Source: Sutcliffiella deserti (GTDB lineage: Bacteria; Bacillota; Bacilli; Bacillales; Bacillaceae_I). From it: DNA of 64,000 bases. Positions 1-10,101 of this stretch are shown here, one piece after another. Where the stretch lies: contig NZ_JAIQDB010000004.1 of NCBI RefSeq assembly GCF_020037475.1, positions 1 to 64,000 of the forward strand, read 5' to 3'. The notes below the pieces were generated by a model. The model had not been told where the DNA came from and made no database searches. It worked only from the letters and a program-made list of their open reading frames with translations. The position numbers were made by a program, and so were the translations under genes. How positions within the stretch are numbered: the stretch's first letter is position 1; each line of letters opens with the position of its first letter.

Positions 1-190
1 TCCATGGGCTTACCTGCTTTTCATGTACTTTCTTCGCCTTTATTGGTACATCATCCACCGGATCATCTGCTTTTCATGTACTTTCTTCGCCTTTGTTGGT
101 ACATCATCCAGAGGTTTCCCTGCTTTTCATGTACTAACTTCTCCCTTGTTGGTACATCATCCATCGGCTTCCCTACTTTTCATGTACCTA
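1..190. repeat. 53-bp tandem repeat array, left copy (cut by window edge)
   Basis: Units begin with CTTTTCATGTAC at 17, 70, 123 and 176, an exact 53-bp period. Each unit also has GGTACATCATCC about 17 bases further on, so every unit contains an ATGTAC/GTACAT dyad. The spacer between the dyad arms is of the type TTTCTTCGCCTTTATTG. It differs from the spacer in the array at 50.7-51.6 kb, although the arms are the same. The array continues beyond the left edge. Frames open across it are artefacts of the repeat. Confidence 0.9.
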
Positions 191-367
191 CTTAACTCCC
201 AAAGGTACAGAACCTTCAACTACCATGTTGGTCACTTTCCCGTAAATGTCACATAAGGGGTCGACTGGGCTGTCGTAGCATTAATTCTTACACTCTTTTG
301 TTTACCAAAACAAAAAAGACTTGCGAAGGGTTTTGATAAATCCCTCTGCAGCCTTTTCTAGTATAGT
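191..367. other. intergenic, no gene seen
   Basis: This lies between the repeat array and the yaaN stop. The only structure noted is a weak hairpin, AGGGATTT/AAAACCCT on the minus strand (about 324-344) followed by T-rich sequence. It could terminate the xpaC-yaaN transcript. Confidence 0.4.
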
Positions 368-1567
368 CTAAGACTTCTTTTTCGCTTTTGATCGAATATC
401 CAGGAGTTTGTTTTTCAATTCGTTTTCCATAAGAACAAGTTCTTGTTCGACTTGTTCGCGCTTTTGGCGGCCATCTTGTTGAATTTGTAACGTTTCTTCT
501 AGAGTCTCAATTAAATTCTCCTGGGTTTTCTTTAAGGTTTCGATATCAACCAGTCCACGCTCGTTTTCTTTTGCTGCTGAAATAGTGTTTTGCTTTAACA
601 TCTCAGAGTTGCGAAGCAAAAGTTCGTTGGTTGTTTCTGAAACATTTCTTTGCGTGTCTACTGCTTTTTGCTGGTTGTATAATGAAACTGCAATAACTAA
701 TTGGTTCTTCCAAAGAGGAATAGCCGTTAGGATGGAGGACTGAATCCTTTCCACAAGTGTCTGATTTGTATGCTGAATCATTCGGATTTGTGGTGCCATT
801 TGCAATGTTATTTGCCGGCTTATTTTTAAATCATGAGTTCTTTTTTGTAAACGGTCGGCAAATTGCATCATATCACTGACTGCTTGAACATCCATTTGGT
901 TATTAGTGGATCGTGCTTTTTTCTCTAATTCAGGAACTAATATATTTTCAATGTCGTCCAATTTGTGTTCTGCCGCAGCAATATAAACATTTAGGGCTTG
1001 AAAGTAATCTTTATTTTTATCATAAAGAGATTCCAACATGATATTGTCGCGTTGCAGCACCTTTTTAAAGCTTTCGAGCTGATCGGCAATTTTATCGATT
1101 TCAAAGCCGATTTTTCGGTATTTGGCAAAAAGTTGATTAACGGAGTTATTTACTGAACCAAACAGTTTTCCAAAGAAACCCTTTTTCTGAGGTTCTAATT
1201 CTCCTGGTTTCACTTCTTTAATTTTCTTCATTAAATCGGATACTACTTCTCCCACAGGGCCGGCATCCTTAGCTTGAACATGTGAAAGAATGGAATTTGA
1301 GAAGCTTGATAGCTCGTTTTGAGCAGTAATACCATAGGAAGATATAGCTTGTTGATCGGTTGGATCAATTTGCTTCGCTATTTCCATCGCTCTTAATTTA
1401 AGATCTTCAGATAAAGTATCCATTACTTTCTCTTTATAGGGCGCTGCTTCTTTTTCTTGTTGTGGAGCAAGTTCATGTTCCAGTGTTGGAGTAGAAAAAG
1501 GATTATTCAAAAGATCATTTAAAGTATCTTGTTTCATTTTTTCTTCTAATTTTTCATCGTTTTTCAT
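368..1567 (-). CDS. yaaN: TelA-family toxic anion resistance protein (YaaN-like)
   Basis: This 399-residue protein is soluble and largely helical, with long Glu/Lys/Gln-rich heptad-like stretches, especially the last 100 residues. That is the pattern of the TelA/YaaN/KlaA family linked to tellurite and cell-envelope stress resistance. There is no signal peptide or membrane segment. The start is an ATG 5 bases after GAGGTG. It lies 16 bases downstream of the xpaC-like gene, and this pair is a conserved Bacillus operon. The biochemical role of the family is not established, so the annotation is by family only. Confidence 0.85.
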   Translation of the reverse strand: MKNDEKLEEKMKQDTLNDLLNNPFSTPTLEHELAPQQEKEAAPYKEKVMDTLSEDLKLRAMEIAKQIDPTDQQAISSYGITAQNELSSFSNSILSHVQAKDAGPVGEVVSDLMKKIKEVKPGELEPQKKGFFGKLFGSVNNSVNQLFAKYRKIGFEIDKIADQLESFKKVLQRDNIMLESLYDKNKDYFQALNVYIAAAEHKLDDIENILVPELEKKARSTNNQMDVQAVSDMMQFADRLQKRTHDLKISRQITLQMAPQIRMIQHTNQTLVERIQSSILTAIPLWKNQLVIAVSLYNQQKAVDTQRNVSETTNELLLRNSEMLKQNTISAAKENERGLVDIETLKKTQENLIETLEETLQIQQDGRQKREQVEQELVLMENELKNKLLDIRSKAKKKS

Positions 1568-1583
1568 TATTTCACCTCATAAG

Positions 1584-2207
1584 CTACTTCTTTTCTATGG
1601 TAAGTGTATTTTGATTCATAAGTTTAATTTCTGTATTCAAGTTATGCATATCCCCCGAAAGAACCGTCATTAGTTCTTTTTCCATACTGCGTTCTAGCTG
1701 TTTTAGAGTATTCTCAGTTTCTCTTAAGGCAGCTGAAACTTCATGTGTGCGGACGGGCTGAGAAAGTAGGTGCACGTACTTTTCTGCAATAATAGCAGAT
1801 GAATCGAGATGTTGTTGGATAAACTTTTGAGCGGTACGATATCGTATAGGTTCATTTTCTACCATTTTAATAACCTTTAAAGATATTTTGTAAAGCTTGG
1901 TTATATTTTGATATACAAAAATAGAACGAACTTTGAATCGAGTGCTATTCAACTTTTTGACTTTCACCTTGGCTTCTCTAATTTGTGCAAGAACATACTT
2001 TTTTTCTTCGCGCTCTATCTTGTCTATTTCATCATTGGGCAGTAATTTCCTTTTTAACAGAACATGACTAAGCAAGAAAACACCAGTAGCTCCAAGTAGT
2101 GCGAAGACTATTTGATTGCTTATGGCAAAGAAAATAAGAACAAACGTAACAATGGATATATTGGTGGAAGCAATAAAAATAAAAGCTTGTTTAAAAAATC
2201 GTTTCAA
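1584..2207 (-). CDS. xpaC: XpaC-like membrane protein
   Basis: The protein has 207 residues. Two hydrophobic segments lie at about residues 7-25 and 28-50, followed by a basic, helical cytoplasmic part. It matches the XpaC family (named for hydrolysis of bromo-chloro-indolyl phosphate), and its partner TelA-type gene follows directly. The start is a TTG behind AAGGAGTGGTGA. The real function of XpaC is uncertain. A membrane anchor working with YaaN is an inference from the conserved pairing. Confidence 0.8.
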   Translation of the reverse strand: MKRFFKQAFIFIASTNISIVTFVLIFFAISNQIVFALLGATGVFLLSHVLLKRKLLPNDEIDKIEREEKKYVLAQIREAKVKVKKLNSTRFKVRSIFVYQNITKLYKISLKVIKMVENEPIRYRTAQKFIQQHLDSSAIIAEKYVHLLSQPVRTHEVSAALRETENTLKQLERSMEKELMTVLSGDMHNLNTEIKLMNQNTLTIEKK

Positions 2208-2328
2208 CTCTCACCACTCCTTAGCCTGTTTTTCAGGCTTCCTTGGTATTGATACTATTTTATACGATTAGAATCGCAAAAGGTTTCATTTATACTCTTA
2301 CTTCTATTATATATGATGAAAGCCATAA

Positions 2329-2371
2329 GAAAAAGCCTAACCATTAGTGAGTTTCACTAGGGAAAGGCTGG
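2329..2371 (-). terminator. intrinsic terminator after gabD-like gene
   Basis: Read on the minus strand, AGCCTTTCC and a TAGTGA/TCACTA inner stem close on GGTTAGGCT, followed by TTTTTC. It lies just past the stop of the aldehyde dehydrogenase gene. Confidence 0.75.
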
Positions 2372-2390
2372 GAGATGAAAATTTAAGTTT

Positions 2391-3806
2391 CTAGATACCT
2401 ATTGATACATATTTAACTTCAAGATATTCTTCTAAACCATGGTGCCCACCTTCGCGGCCAATTCCGCTTTCTTTTATTCCACCAAATGGTGCTTGTGCGG
2501 AAGATGGCGCTCCATCATTCACTCCTATAATTCCGTAATCTAATTTTTCCGACACTCGGTACACTCTTGCTATACTTTCTGTATAAAAATATGCGGCTAG
2601 ACCATAAGGGGAATTGTTTGCTCTTTCTAGCACTTCTGTTTCTTCTTTAAATGTACTGATTGGTGCAACCGGACCAAATGTTTCTTCATGCATGCATAGC
2701 ATATCATCCGTGACATTGGTGAGTACGGTAGGCTCAAAAAGCGTGTTATTGATCACTTCTCCTCCATATGATACAACCGCTCCCTTCTGCTTGGCATCCA
2801 TTATATGATTTTGAACTTTTTCTAATGCATCACTGTCAATTAGTGGACCTATTTCTGTTCCTCTCTCCATTCCATTTCCTATTTTCAGCTTGGAAACTTC
2901 TTTAATAAATAGAGAGGTAAAGTCTTCTACTATATTTTCATGCACATATATTCTATTGGCACATATGCACGTTTGACCTGCATTACGAAATTTAGATGCT
3001 ATTAAACCTTGAACAGCCTTTTTCAAGTTTGCATCTTCAAAAACTATAAATGGGGCGTGTCCGCCTAATTCCAATGATAGGTTTTTCACTGTATCTGAAG
3101 CCATTTTCATTAATTTCTTTCCTACTTCAGTAGAGCCGGTAAATGTCAGTTTTTTTACTTTTGTGCTGTTCATTAACGTTTTTCCAATCGTACTAGATTT
3201 CCCCGTGATTACCTGTAGAACACCTTTAGGAATCCCTGCTTCATGAGCATACTTTGCAAGTAGTAGCGCTGTTAGAGGTGTTTGGCCCGCAGGTTTTACA
3301 ATGACAGTGCAACCTGCTGCCAAGGCTGGTGCTACCTTTCTTGTAATCATGGCTGCCGGAAAATTCCAAGGAGTAATAGCGGCCACCACACCCACCGGCT
3401 GCTTTTGAACCAAAAGTCTTTTATTAGAATGAGTTGCTGGTATTGTTTCGCCGTACACCCTTTTTCCCTCTTCCTTGTACCACTCAACAAAACTGTTCGC
3501 ATACATAACCTCACCAAGTGCCTCTTTAAATGGTTTGCCCTGTTCTTTTGTCAATGTTTCGGCTATTTCTTTTTTATTTTCATCTAATAAGCGACACCAT
3601 TTCTCTAAAAGCTCTGCTCTTTCATATGCAGTAGTTTCTCTCCATGTATGAAATGCTTCTGAAGCATAATCGATTACTTCATAAAGCTGGTCTTCCTCAA
3701 TACTTGGAACGGTTGCTATGGCCTCCCCAGTTGCTGGGTTTATCACCTGTATTTCCTCTGATCCATCCTTCCATTCTCCATTTATGTACATTGAGTATTT
3801 CTCCAT
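2391..3806 (-). CDS. gabD: succinate-semialdehyde dehydrogenase family (GabD-like)
   Basis: This is an NAD(P)-dependent aldehyde dehydrogenase of 471 residues. The Rossmann/ALDH fold spans the whole protein. Conserved pieces are TPWNFPAAM, the substrate/cofactor motif FTGSTEVGK, the general base in LSLELGGHAPF (Glu near 246) and the catalytic cysteine in GQTCICANR (near 280). The pattern resembles GabD, which oxidises succinate semialdehyde to succinate. An upstream in-frame start would add 8 residues but has no ribosome site. The chosen ATG lies 7 bases after AGGAGG. The gene stands alone, with its own terminator and no GABA transaminase nearby, so the substrate is inferred from family only. 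Confidence 0.82.
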   Translation of the reverse strand: MEKYSMYINGEWKDGSEEIQVINPATGEAIATVPSIEEDQLYEVIDYASEAFHTWRETTAYERAELLEKWCRLLDENKKEIAETLTKEQGKPFKEALGEVMYANSFVEWYKEEGKRVYGETIPATHSNKRLLVQKQPVGVVAAITPWNFPAAMITRKVAPALAAGCTVIVKPAGQTPLTALLLAKYAHEAGIPKGVLQVITGKSSTIGKTLMNSTKVKKLTFTGSTEVGKKLMKMASDTVKNLSLELGGHAPFIVFEDANLKKAVQGLIASKFRNAGQTCICANRIYVHENIVEDFTSLFIKEVSKLKIGNGMERGTEIGPLIDSDALEKVQNHIMDAKQKGAVVSYGGEVINNTLFEPTVLTNVTDDMLCMHEETFGPVAPISTFKEETEVLERANNSPYGLAAYFYTESIARVYRVSEKLDYGIIGVNDGAPSSAQAPFGGIKESGIGREGGHHGLEEYLEVKYVSIGI

Positions 3807-3888
3807 ATTTCGCCCTCCTATTTTACTCACATTTCTATGCTGTTGATTATATATTCATTGTGCTTAATGTATTCCCCTTTTTTATAGC

Positions 3889-3916
3889 AAAAAAACACCT
3901 AGACTTAAGGTGTTTT
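3889..3916 (-). terminator. intrinsic terminator of MFS gene
   Basis: The hairpin AAAAACACCT/AGGTGTTTTT overlaps the last codons of the MFS gene and is followed by a T-run on the minus strand. Confidence 0.75.
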
Positions 3917-5107
3917 TTGTACTGGAATTGCTATTTCCTGTCTTAAAATTTTAAAAGCATAAATGATAACCAATGTTAAGGAAAGAAACCCGAAAATCAA
4001 CGCCATCACCTGTAATCCGATGGTATCAAGAAATAAACCAGTGCATAAGAGGACAACCTGAAATAAGACTCTGTCAAGCATATTTCGGAAGGAGAAAAAT
4101 CTTCCGTGATATTCTTTTGGTATTTTTGTTTGGAAAATTGTCGCAGCGATAGGAAAAAAACACCCTACAGCCAAGCCAAAGACACCAAAGGAAATCAGTG
4201 ACATCATTTTAATATCAGCAAAAAATAAAGAAAGATGTGCAACACCAATTAAACTTGCGAAAAGAAACATAAGCTGAATCATGTTTTGTTCATTGGAGAT
4301 TTTTTTCACAGCGAACGCTCCAATCATAAAACAGACACCTTCCACAGTGTAAATTAAACTTTTAATCGTTTGATCATCTTGTATTTCGCTAATATTGATT
4401 ACCATCAGATTGAAACCGCCAATAAATAATATCGGCACAATGGTCAGGATTAAAACAGTTAAGGCAATTGGAGTATCTTTGAGAACAGGTAAAACTTCTT
4501 TGAAGCTCCCCGAACCCTTTCCACCCTTTATTTGACCATTAGCTGTTTCTTCTTTAAAATCAAGAAGAAAAGTTAAGAGAAAGAGAACACCATAAGCTAC
4601 CATCGATGCTAAATATAACGAGGTTAAACTCACTATAATTAACATTGCTCCTGCAAGAGCGGTACCTGCTATTCTGGAAACGGTGGATACATTCATATGG
4701 ACACCGTTCATTTCCAAAAGATCTTTATCTGCTACAACTAACGGAATTGCGGTTTGTAATGCAGGAAAATAAAAGGCAGCTGAAATTTGGATAGTAATCA
4801 TAAACAAGATCATTAAGAAGATGGACTGATATTCAATAGCTAAAAACATAAAACAAACACTGAACATTCGGCCAAGGCCCGAGTATAACATAACCTTCTT
4901 TTTGCTATATGAATCAATGATTTTACCAGCCCATGGCCCTACCAGTACACCAGCAAGTAAACCAACGAACAAGATAAGTGCTTTAGCGAAGTCTGAGGGT
5001 ACGTGTGATTGCATGAACTCTAGATTTCCAATGATACCTGTCCATAGGCCAATGCCAGCGATAAACTCGCCCACCAAGATAATCCAGACATTTTTGTTTT
5101 TCCACAT
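3905..5107 (-). CDS. MFS transporter
   Basis: The protein has 400 residues and about 12 predicted hydrophobic segments. The first loop carries a GPWAGKIIDSYSKKK stretch that fits the MFS A-motif (G-x-x-x-D-R/K-x-x-R/K). This subclass of macrolide-type or permease-like 12-TM MFS carriers is common in Bacillus. Substrate cannot be told. The ATG follows GGAGT by 8 bases. No partner gene is adjacent: the next gene upstream is over 200 bases away and is on the plus-strand side of unassigned DNA. Confidence 0.8.
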   Translation of the reverse strand: MWKNKNVWIILVGEFIAGIGLWTGIIGNLEFMQSHVPSDFAKALILFVGLLAGVLVGPWAGKIIDSYSKKKVMLYSGLGRMFSVCFMFLAIEYQSIFLMILFMITIQISAAFYFPALQTAIPLVVADKDLLEMNGVHMNVSTVSRIAGTALAGAMLIIVSLTSLYLASMVAYGVLFLLTFLLDFKEETANGQIKGGKGSGSFKEVLPVLKDTPIALTVLILTIVPILFIGGFNLMVINISEIQDDQTIKSLIYTVEGVCFMIGAFAVKKISNEQNMIQLMFLFASLIGVAHLSLFFADIKMMSLISFGVFGLAVGCFFPIAATIFQTKIPKEYHGRFFSFRNMLDRVLFQVVLLCTGLFLDTIGLQVMALIFGFLSLTLVIIYAFKILRQEIAIPVQKTP

Positions 5108-5319
5108 GGATGTGTACTCCGTTCTACTTTTAATAGGCTTTGAAAAGTTAATTAGTTGTTGAATGTGAATGTTCCAATACTAAATTCAAGAGGTAAAATT
5201 TCTGTGATATGCAATTATTTTAAGGAGAATTCCAACCACAAAATCGGTGATTTACAGAGCCATTTCAATAAGTAAAATCATACCATGCTCGAAAGCTTTT
5301 CGCTACACGAAATTTTATA

Positions 5320-5985
5320 TTATTTAGCACGACTATATTCTATATGAGTTCTTTGATAACCAATTCCTTTTTCTCCATATAACTTAATCCAGACACCTAT
5401 TAGTAAGGTAACCCAAGCAGCACCGGCAGTAAAACCAGCAAGTACGTCTAAAGGATAATGGACTCCTAAAGATATCCGGCTTAGTCCTATAAGTAGGATT
5501 AAGATTACTGTGAAAAAGGTTATAAATAATTTTATCTTATGGAACTTAGAGATTGCTATAAATAAAATTGCAATTATACTGTAAAAGGCAAAAGAATTCA
5601 TGGAATGACCGCTTGGAAAACTGTAGAAGCTCGCGTACTCCAAATGCTCTAGACTTGGTCTGTCTCGAACATAAATACTTTTCAAGATTGTGTTAAATAA
5701 CCTTACACCTAATAGATTTATCCATAGTAACATAATTGGATGATAATATTTCTTATACAATAAAAAAACAGTTAGAACAATCAAAGCTGGGTAAAAGAAA
5801 TTTCTCGATCCTAAAAAGGAGAAAAAAATAAAAAATCCATCTACTTCTCCGTACCGGTACAAAGCTTCACCAATATTACCATCCAGATTCTCAACCCCCT
5901 TGAATGTAAGGCTAAAACCAATGGTAAAAAAGAACATACTTAATAAAAAGCTAGTAATAAACAGTTTCTTAGGCTGAAAAGTCAA
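5320..5985 (-). CDS. PAP2-family phosphatase (membrane)
   Basis: This is an integral membrane phosphatase with all three PAP2 signature motifs: KSIYVRDRP (K-x6-RP), FPSGHSM (PSGH), and SRISLGVHYPLD (SR-x5-H-x3-D). About six hydrophobic segments are present. Such enzymes dephosphorylate undecaprenyl pyrophosphate, phosphatidate or phosphatidylglycerophosphate on the outer face of the membrane. An ATG 15 bases upstream has no ribosome site, and its own sequence ATGGAGG serves as the Shine-Dalgarno for the TTG chosen here, giving about 221 residues. It is unlinked to obvious partners. Confidence 0.8.
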   Translation of the reverse strand: MTFQPKKLFITSFLLSMFFFTIGFSLTFKGVENLDGNIGEALYRYGEVDGFFIFFSFLGSRNFFYPALIVLTVFLLYKKYYHPIMLLWINLLGVRLFNTILKSIYVRDRPSLEHLEYASFYSFPSGHSMNSFAFYSIIAILFIAISKFHKIKLFITFFTVILILLIGLSRISLGVHYPLDVLAGFTAGAAWVTLLIGVWIKLYGEKGIGYQRTHIEYSRAK

Positions 5986-6066
5986 ATAAATTTCCTCCAT
6001 TTCTGTAAAAAAAACTAACCCTGACTATGTAATGCTTCATAGTTAGCGTTAGCTTAAATGAAAAAT

Positions 6067-8028
6067 TTATAAACTTTTCAACAATAGCTTTTTCAGTAGT
6101 GGAAATAAGACATCAGGTAGTTCTCCTATATCTGGTACGAGAATACTATATTTTCCATACATATTTTGGATCGTTTTTACCTGACTTTCTTCAATTTCCC
6201 CATTTGCCAAGAAAACATTGATTACTTCGATGCCTTTTTTCCTAGCCTCTGTTACTGCTTGATGGGTATCTACTATTCCATTTTGTTCGTAATTCATTGC
6301 TGCAGGTTCTCCATCAGAAAAGACCAACAAGAATTTTTGTTTTTCATTCCTAAGGCTCACTCTTTTTGCCATATGGCGGATTGCATAACCGTCTCGATTG
6401 TCCTCTTCAGGCTCTAATTGAAGAATTTGAGGACCGGAACTGCGTTCTCTACTAGAAGAGAAATCAATGACCGTTTTAAAATAATTCGGCTGGCTTATGG
6501 CCGTAGCATCATTCGTATCTTCCCAAAAACCTACTACTTCATGAGGAACATTTACTGATTTAAGTGCTTCATGAAACAGAGTGATTCCAAATTTCGTTTG
6601 TGTCATTTTGTCATGCATTGATGCAGAACAATCTACAAGCAAGGAAAATACAGCATCTATTTCTATAGAAGGGTTGTCTTTCTTATAAAACATTTTTGGA
6701 TTATCCTCAATAAACCAAGGTAACAATTTTTTGCTTAAACGCCCAAAAGCTAAATCGCTTCTGGGAAGAATTTTCTTATGTTCTAATGTTTTTTGAATCA
6801 ACTGCTTTAGTTTTTTCTGATAAGAAGAAACAAATAGCTTATATTCCTCATACTCTCTCTTATGTTCTAATGGGACAGGTGTAGGACTGAGAAAGATTGA
6901 ATAGGCAAATTTATTTTCTTTGCCAAACTCAGTGGAAGTTCCGCCTTCTTTTTTCTCTTCCTCATGAACGGTGTCCATTGCTTCGAATTGGGAATAGTCG
7001 TTTTTCTTTGTTTGTTTACTTGCCCCCTGGACAACCCCCATTGCCTGATCTCCGTCTTCTCCTTCTCGCCCGCCTTCTCCCATCAGGTCCATTTTCGTAC
7101 CTTGTTCCAAATCAAACTGTAAAAAACTGTTTGAATTAGCCTCAGATTCTCTGTGCCATGTCGGCATTTTTTCTTCATGTATGTCTTCCTCTGAGGATTT
7201 GTCCTTTTCTTTTTTATCATTATTCTTTAAAGGGCTTTTTCTTTTCAATTCATCAAAAGTCAAACCTTCACTCATTTCTTCAAACTCTGTGAAGTCCGGC
7301 AATTGAAAGTACATGTTCAGCATGTCTTTCTCGAGAAATTCTTCTAATACTTCTAGGATAATATTGCAAATCTTTTCAATACTATTTGTAGACTCGGCAA
7401 GATAGGCTTTGGATGCCTCCTCCCTAATGAAAGGAAGTGCCAGATCAATCGGTTCAGTTATATGTGGAATTTCCTCTAATGGGTTATCTGTTGTTAATAG
7501 TAAAAAGAGCAGATTGTACAATGCGTCACATGAAATATTTCGGTCTAAGTTTACTTTCAGCTGACTTCTAAAGTATTTTTGATATTCCGATCTTCTTGTC
7601 ATAAAAGTAGCTATCATGCCAGGTCTTTCGCGTTTGCAGATTTCTTCAAGCCTCAAATCCTCTAATAGCATGAAAAGCTGACGGGCAAAGCTGCTTAGAT
7701 TAGTATTCTTATGTTTTACCACATACCGTTTTACCACTGTAAAATCTGTATGTGGAATGGTTCCCACACTTCGCAAGTATACATCACTTTTTAATCCTTC
7801 TACCTTTTCATATGGCGGATGATTGTCCCAGAATAAACTGATAAACAACTTATTTTGGTAAGGATTATAGTAGGATTTATAGGCATAGTCAACTTCTAAT
7901 TGCCCTTTTTTAGACAAAGAAACTGCCAAGTCTGCAAGCTCCATAAATAAAAACGAATCAATCTTTTTATCATTAAAGACAATTGGCCTCAATGTTTTTC
8001 CCTCATTTGAATAAAGTTTGCGCAACAT
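6067..8028 (-). CDS. yojO: VWA-domain protein, NorD/CoxE type (YojO-like)
   Basis: The protein has 653 residues. The N-terminal half is helical. A highly charged, low-complexity middle (about residues 260-370, rich in K/E/D) leads to a C-terminal von Willebrand A domain. The metal-ion-dependent adhesion site is visible as [11 protein letters not shown], with a later FSDGEPA. This is the NorD/CobT/CoxE arrangement that works with a MoxR-type AAA+ ATPase, which is encoded just upstream. The two genes overlap by 26 bases, so translation is probably coupled. Family members help insert metal cofactors or remodel enzymes. The target here is unknown. The start codon is uncertain because no clear ribosome site precedes it. 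Confidence 0.8.
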   Translation of the reverse strand: MLRKLYSNEGKTLRPIVFNDKKIDSFLFMELADLAVSLSKKGQLEVDYAYKSYYNPYQNKLFISLFWDNHPPYEKVEGLKSDVYLRSVGTIPHTDFTVVKRYVVKHKNTNLSSFARQLFMLLEDLRLEEICKRERPGMIATFMTRRSEYQKYFRSQLKVNLDRNISCDALYNLLFLLLTTDNPLEEIPHITEPIDLALPFIREEASKAYLAESTNSIEKICNIILEVLEEFLEKDMLNMYFQLPDFTEFEEMSEGLTFDELKRKSPLKNNDKKEKDKSSEEDIHEEKMPTWHRESEANSNSFLQFDLEQGTKMDLMGEGGREGEDGDQAMGVVQGASKQTKKNDYSQFEAMDTVHEEEKKEGGTSTEFGKENKFAYSIFLSPTPVPLEHKREYEEYKLFVSSYQKKLKQLIQKTLEHKKILPRSDLAFGRLSKKLLPWFIEDNPKMFYKKDNPSIEIDAVFSLLVDCSASMHDKMTQTKFGITLFHEALKSVNVPHEVVGFWEDTNDATAISQPNYFKTVIDFSSSRERSSGPQILQLEPEEDNRDGYAIRHMAKRVSLRNEKQKFLLVFSDGEPAAMNYEQNGIVDTHQAVTEARKKGIEVINVFLANGEIEESQVKTIQNMYGKYSILVPDIGELPDVLFPLLKKLLLKSL

Positions 8029-8875
8029 TCATGATTGCTGCTTTTTCCCGTTCATCTTCTAGTTTTTCCACTATTCCTCGCTTGATCGCTCGAAGGGGTG
8101 GCAAATAGACGCTTAAGTCACAAGTATCTAATAAGGCTCTGACGGATGCGGCCTCTTCGGATAATTGTCCGTTTTTTACGAGTGCAATCAGATCTGAAGA
8201 CAGGGTAACATATTTCATTAACATCTGCTGATCCTTTAAAAGTGATTGCTCCTTAAGCACCTGCAATAAAACTTCTCCCTGTATATATGGAACATCTATA
8301 ACAACAAACCTATTTTTTAATGCTTCATTTAGTGGTACCGTCCCTACATATCCCTCATTTATTGCGGCAATTACACCAAAGTCCTTGTTTGCTGTGACTA
8401 CCTCTCCTGTAAATGGATTGGTAATGGTTTTCCGGTAATCAAGCACACCATTTAGTATAGGGAGTGTTTCAGGCTTAGCCATGTTCACTTCATCAATATA
8501 AAGTAGGTGACCTTTTTTCATTGCTTCTATAACAGGGCCAGGTACAAACTCTATGGATGCTTTGCCCTCCACGTTCTGAATCGTTTTAAATCCCAATAAT
8601 GCCTCTGCATCTAAATCCACCGAACAATTGATGCTATGCATTGGCTGATGAAAAATAGCTGACAACGTTTCAGCTAACTTTGTTTTTCCAGAACCTGTTG
8701 GTCCCTTTAGCAAAACGTTTTTCCCGAGCGACAAAGAAATTATTGCATCAAACAGCAGGCTATCATCAACAGCTGTGAAGCCTTTCTTGCCGATTAAGCT
8801 CGAATGAGTATGTGTTAACGCATTTTGATTAATTTTCTCTTGGACATTAATTGGCAAATTATTCATTGTAAACAA
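8003..8875 (-). CDS. yojN: MoxR/NorQ-type AAA+ ATPase (YojN-like)
   Basis: This 290-residue AAA+ ATPase has Walker [11 protein letters not shown] near residue 59, Walker [12 protein letters not shown], and the sensor-1 region FGVIAAINE. It belongs to the MoxR/NorQ/GvpN group of chaperone ATPases that act with VWA proteins. The partner VWA gene overlaps its 3' end. The start is a TTG placed 9 bases after AAGGAG, whereas the internal ATG three codons later is too far from that site. The pair is known in B. subtilis as yojN-yojO. Confidence 0.85.
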   Translation of the reverse strand: MFTMNNLPINVQEKINQNALTHTHSSLIGKKGFTAVDDSLLFDAIISLSLGKNVLLKGPTGSGKTKLAETLSAIFHQPMHSINCSVDLDAEALLGFKTIQNVEGKASIEFVPGPVIEAMKKGHLLYIDEVNMAKPETLPILNGVLDYRKTITNPFTGEVVTANKDFGVIAAINEGYVGTVPLNEALKNRFVVIDVPYIQGEVLLQVLKEQSLLKDQQMLMKYVTLSSDLIALVKNGQLSEEAASVRALLDTCDLSVYLPPLRAIKRGIVEKLEDEREKAAIMNVAQTLFK

Positions 8876-8935
8876 ATTATTTAGCTCCTTTTATAAGCAT
8901 TAAATGTATTATTATTTAGTATAAACATTAATTAG

Positions 8936-8972
8936 AAAAAAGCTGCTGACAGAGTTAGTCAACAGCTTTTTA
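8936..8972 (-). terminator. intrinsic terminator of terC-like gene
   Basis: The minus-strand stem AAAAGCTGTTGACT/GTCAGCAGCTTTTTT ends in six T residues and lies downstream of the TerC gene. Confidence 0.85.
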
Positions 8973-9022
8973 TTATAACAATATTTATTATAGTCTTAAA
9001 GGATTAAGGTTTGACGCATTGA

Positions 9023-9805
9023 CTATTTTATACTGTCTACTTCTTTAATAACTTTGTTCTTACCTGATACAATCCAACCTCCTGCAGCAATCCCGATTAA
9101 GACAATCCAGAACATTGTCTTAAATAATGGGGAATGAGGGAAATGGTATGGTAATACTCCTACACTTGGATGTGCCAGGGTAAAAATCAAAAGCTTAAAC
9201 CCTCCCCAACCTACAATAAGGAAAGCTGCTGTCTCTAAACTTGGGCGTTCTTTTAATAGTTTAACAAACAAGGTAGCAGCAAATCGCATGATAACTACCC
9301 CGATAAATCCACCAAGGAAGATGATGATAAACTGACCGCCATCAATACCTCCAATTTGAGGTAAATTAGTCTTTGGAAGTGTTAATGCTAAAGCAAATGC
9401 TGCAAGAATAGAATCCACTGCAAATGCAATGTCAGCAAGTTCTACTTTCAAAACAGTAAACCAAAATCCTGATTTTTTTTCTGGTTTGTCTAGTGCTGCT
9501 GCATGTTCTGCTCTTCTCACAACTATCTTCCGCCAAATATGATTTAATGCAATAAACAATAAGTATGCTGCACCTAGAGCTTGCACCTGCCATATAGTAA
9601 CAATAAAAGAAATGACAAATAAAGACCCTAATCTAAATACAAGTGCACCTGCCAAACCATAAAATAAAGCGCGCTTTCTTTGTTCTTCTGGTAAGTGCTT
9701 AACCATGATGGCTAAAACCAATGCGTTATCCGCCGCAAGTATACCTTCAAGTCCAATGAGGACAAGGAGTACCCAGCCATATTCTAATAATAATTGAAGT
9801 TCCAT
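9023..9805 (-). CDS. TerC-family membrane protein behind a manganese riboswitch
   Basis: The protein has about 260 residues, 7-8 hydrophobic segments and TerC hallmarks: LEGILAADNALVLA near the N-terminus and VELADIAFAVDSILAA in the middle. The acidic residues within these membrane segments are typical of the family. TerC proteins such as YkoY export manganese or support metallation of exported enzymes. That role fits the yybP-ykoY riboswitch found upstream. The ATG chosen follows AGGAGG at a longish 12 bases, with AGAAGAG closer by. An ATG seven codons earlier lies before the ribosome site and is rejected. Confidence 0.85.
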   Translation of the reverse strand: MELQLLLEYGWVLLVLIGLEGILAADNALVLAIMVKHLPEEQRKRALFYGLAGALVFRLGSLFVISFIVTIWQVQALGAAYLLFIALNHIWRKIVVRRAEHAAALDKPEKKSGFWFTVLKVELADIAFAVDSILAAFALALTLPKTNLPQIGGIDGGQFIIIFLGGFIGVVIMRFAATLFVKLLKERPSLETAAFLIVGWGGFKLLIFTLAHPSVGVLPYHFPHSPLFKTMFWIVLIGIAAGGWIVSGKNKVIKEVDSIK

Positions 9806-9839
9806 CTCTTCTATTCTCCTCCTCATACAAAAGCTATTA

Positions 9840-9946
9840 CCTAGGCAAAGGTCTTTTCATTAAGCTCTTTTCGTAAAGATTGTTGCTTTAAGCAACAATC
9901 TTTGCGAAAACAGCCTTTCATTAAACATAAAAAGACCTTTGCCTAG
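9840..9946 (-). promoter_or_regulatory. second-level leader structure with alternative pairing
   Basis: Between the riboswitch terminator and the gene, the leader holds a 43-nt near-perfect hairpin (9868-9910, stem core AAAGATTGTTGCTT). It also holds a further copy of AGACCTTTGCCTAG at 9841-9857. That copy can pair over 17 bases with 9930-9946, the same strand that forms the 3' arm of the riboswitch terminator. The two pairings exclude each other. Confidence 0.7.
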
Positions 9947-9974
9947 AACTGTCTCCAGTTCAGGCAAAGGTCTT
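9928..9974 (-). terminator. riboswitch-controlled intrinsic terminator
   Basis: On the minus strand AGACCTTTGCCT, GAACTG and loop GAGA close on CAGTTC and AGGCAAAGGTCT, followed by TTTTT. It lies directly after the aptamer, as expected for a transcriptional expression platform. Confidence 0.9.
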
Positions 9975-10070
9975 GCTAACAACATGAAAGTTGCCAATAA
10001 AGCCGGTGACTATTTAAAGTCACGTAATGACGGCAATATTGTTTTCATAGCTACTCCCCTTTGACGGGCT
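9974..10070 (-). ncRNA. yybP-ykoY (Mn2+) riboswitch aptamer
   Basis: Read on the minus strand, the conserved pieces appear in order: AAAGGGGAGTAGC, then GCCGTCA, then GGCTTTATTGGCAAC and TTTCATGTTGTTAGC. These are the hallmark segments of the yybP-ykoY class, which senses manganese. The aptamer runs straight into a terminator hairpin and stands upstream of a TerC-family gene, its classic target. Confidence 0.92.
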
Positions 10071-10101
10071 TGTAAGTAATTTGGTATATTAATATATTCC
10101 T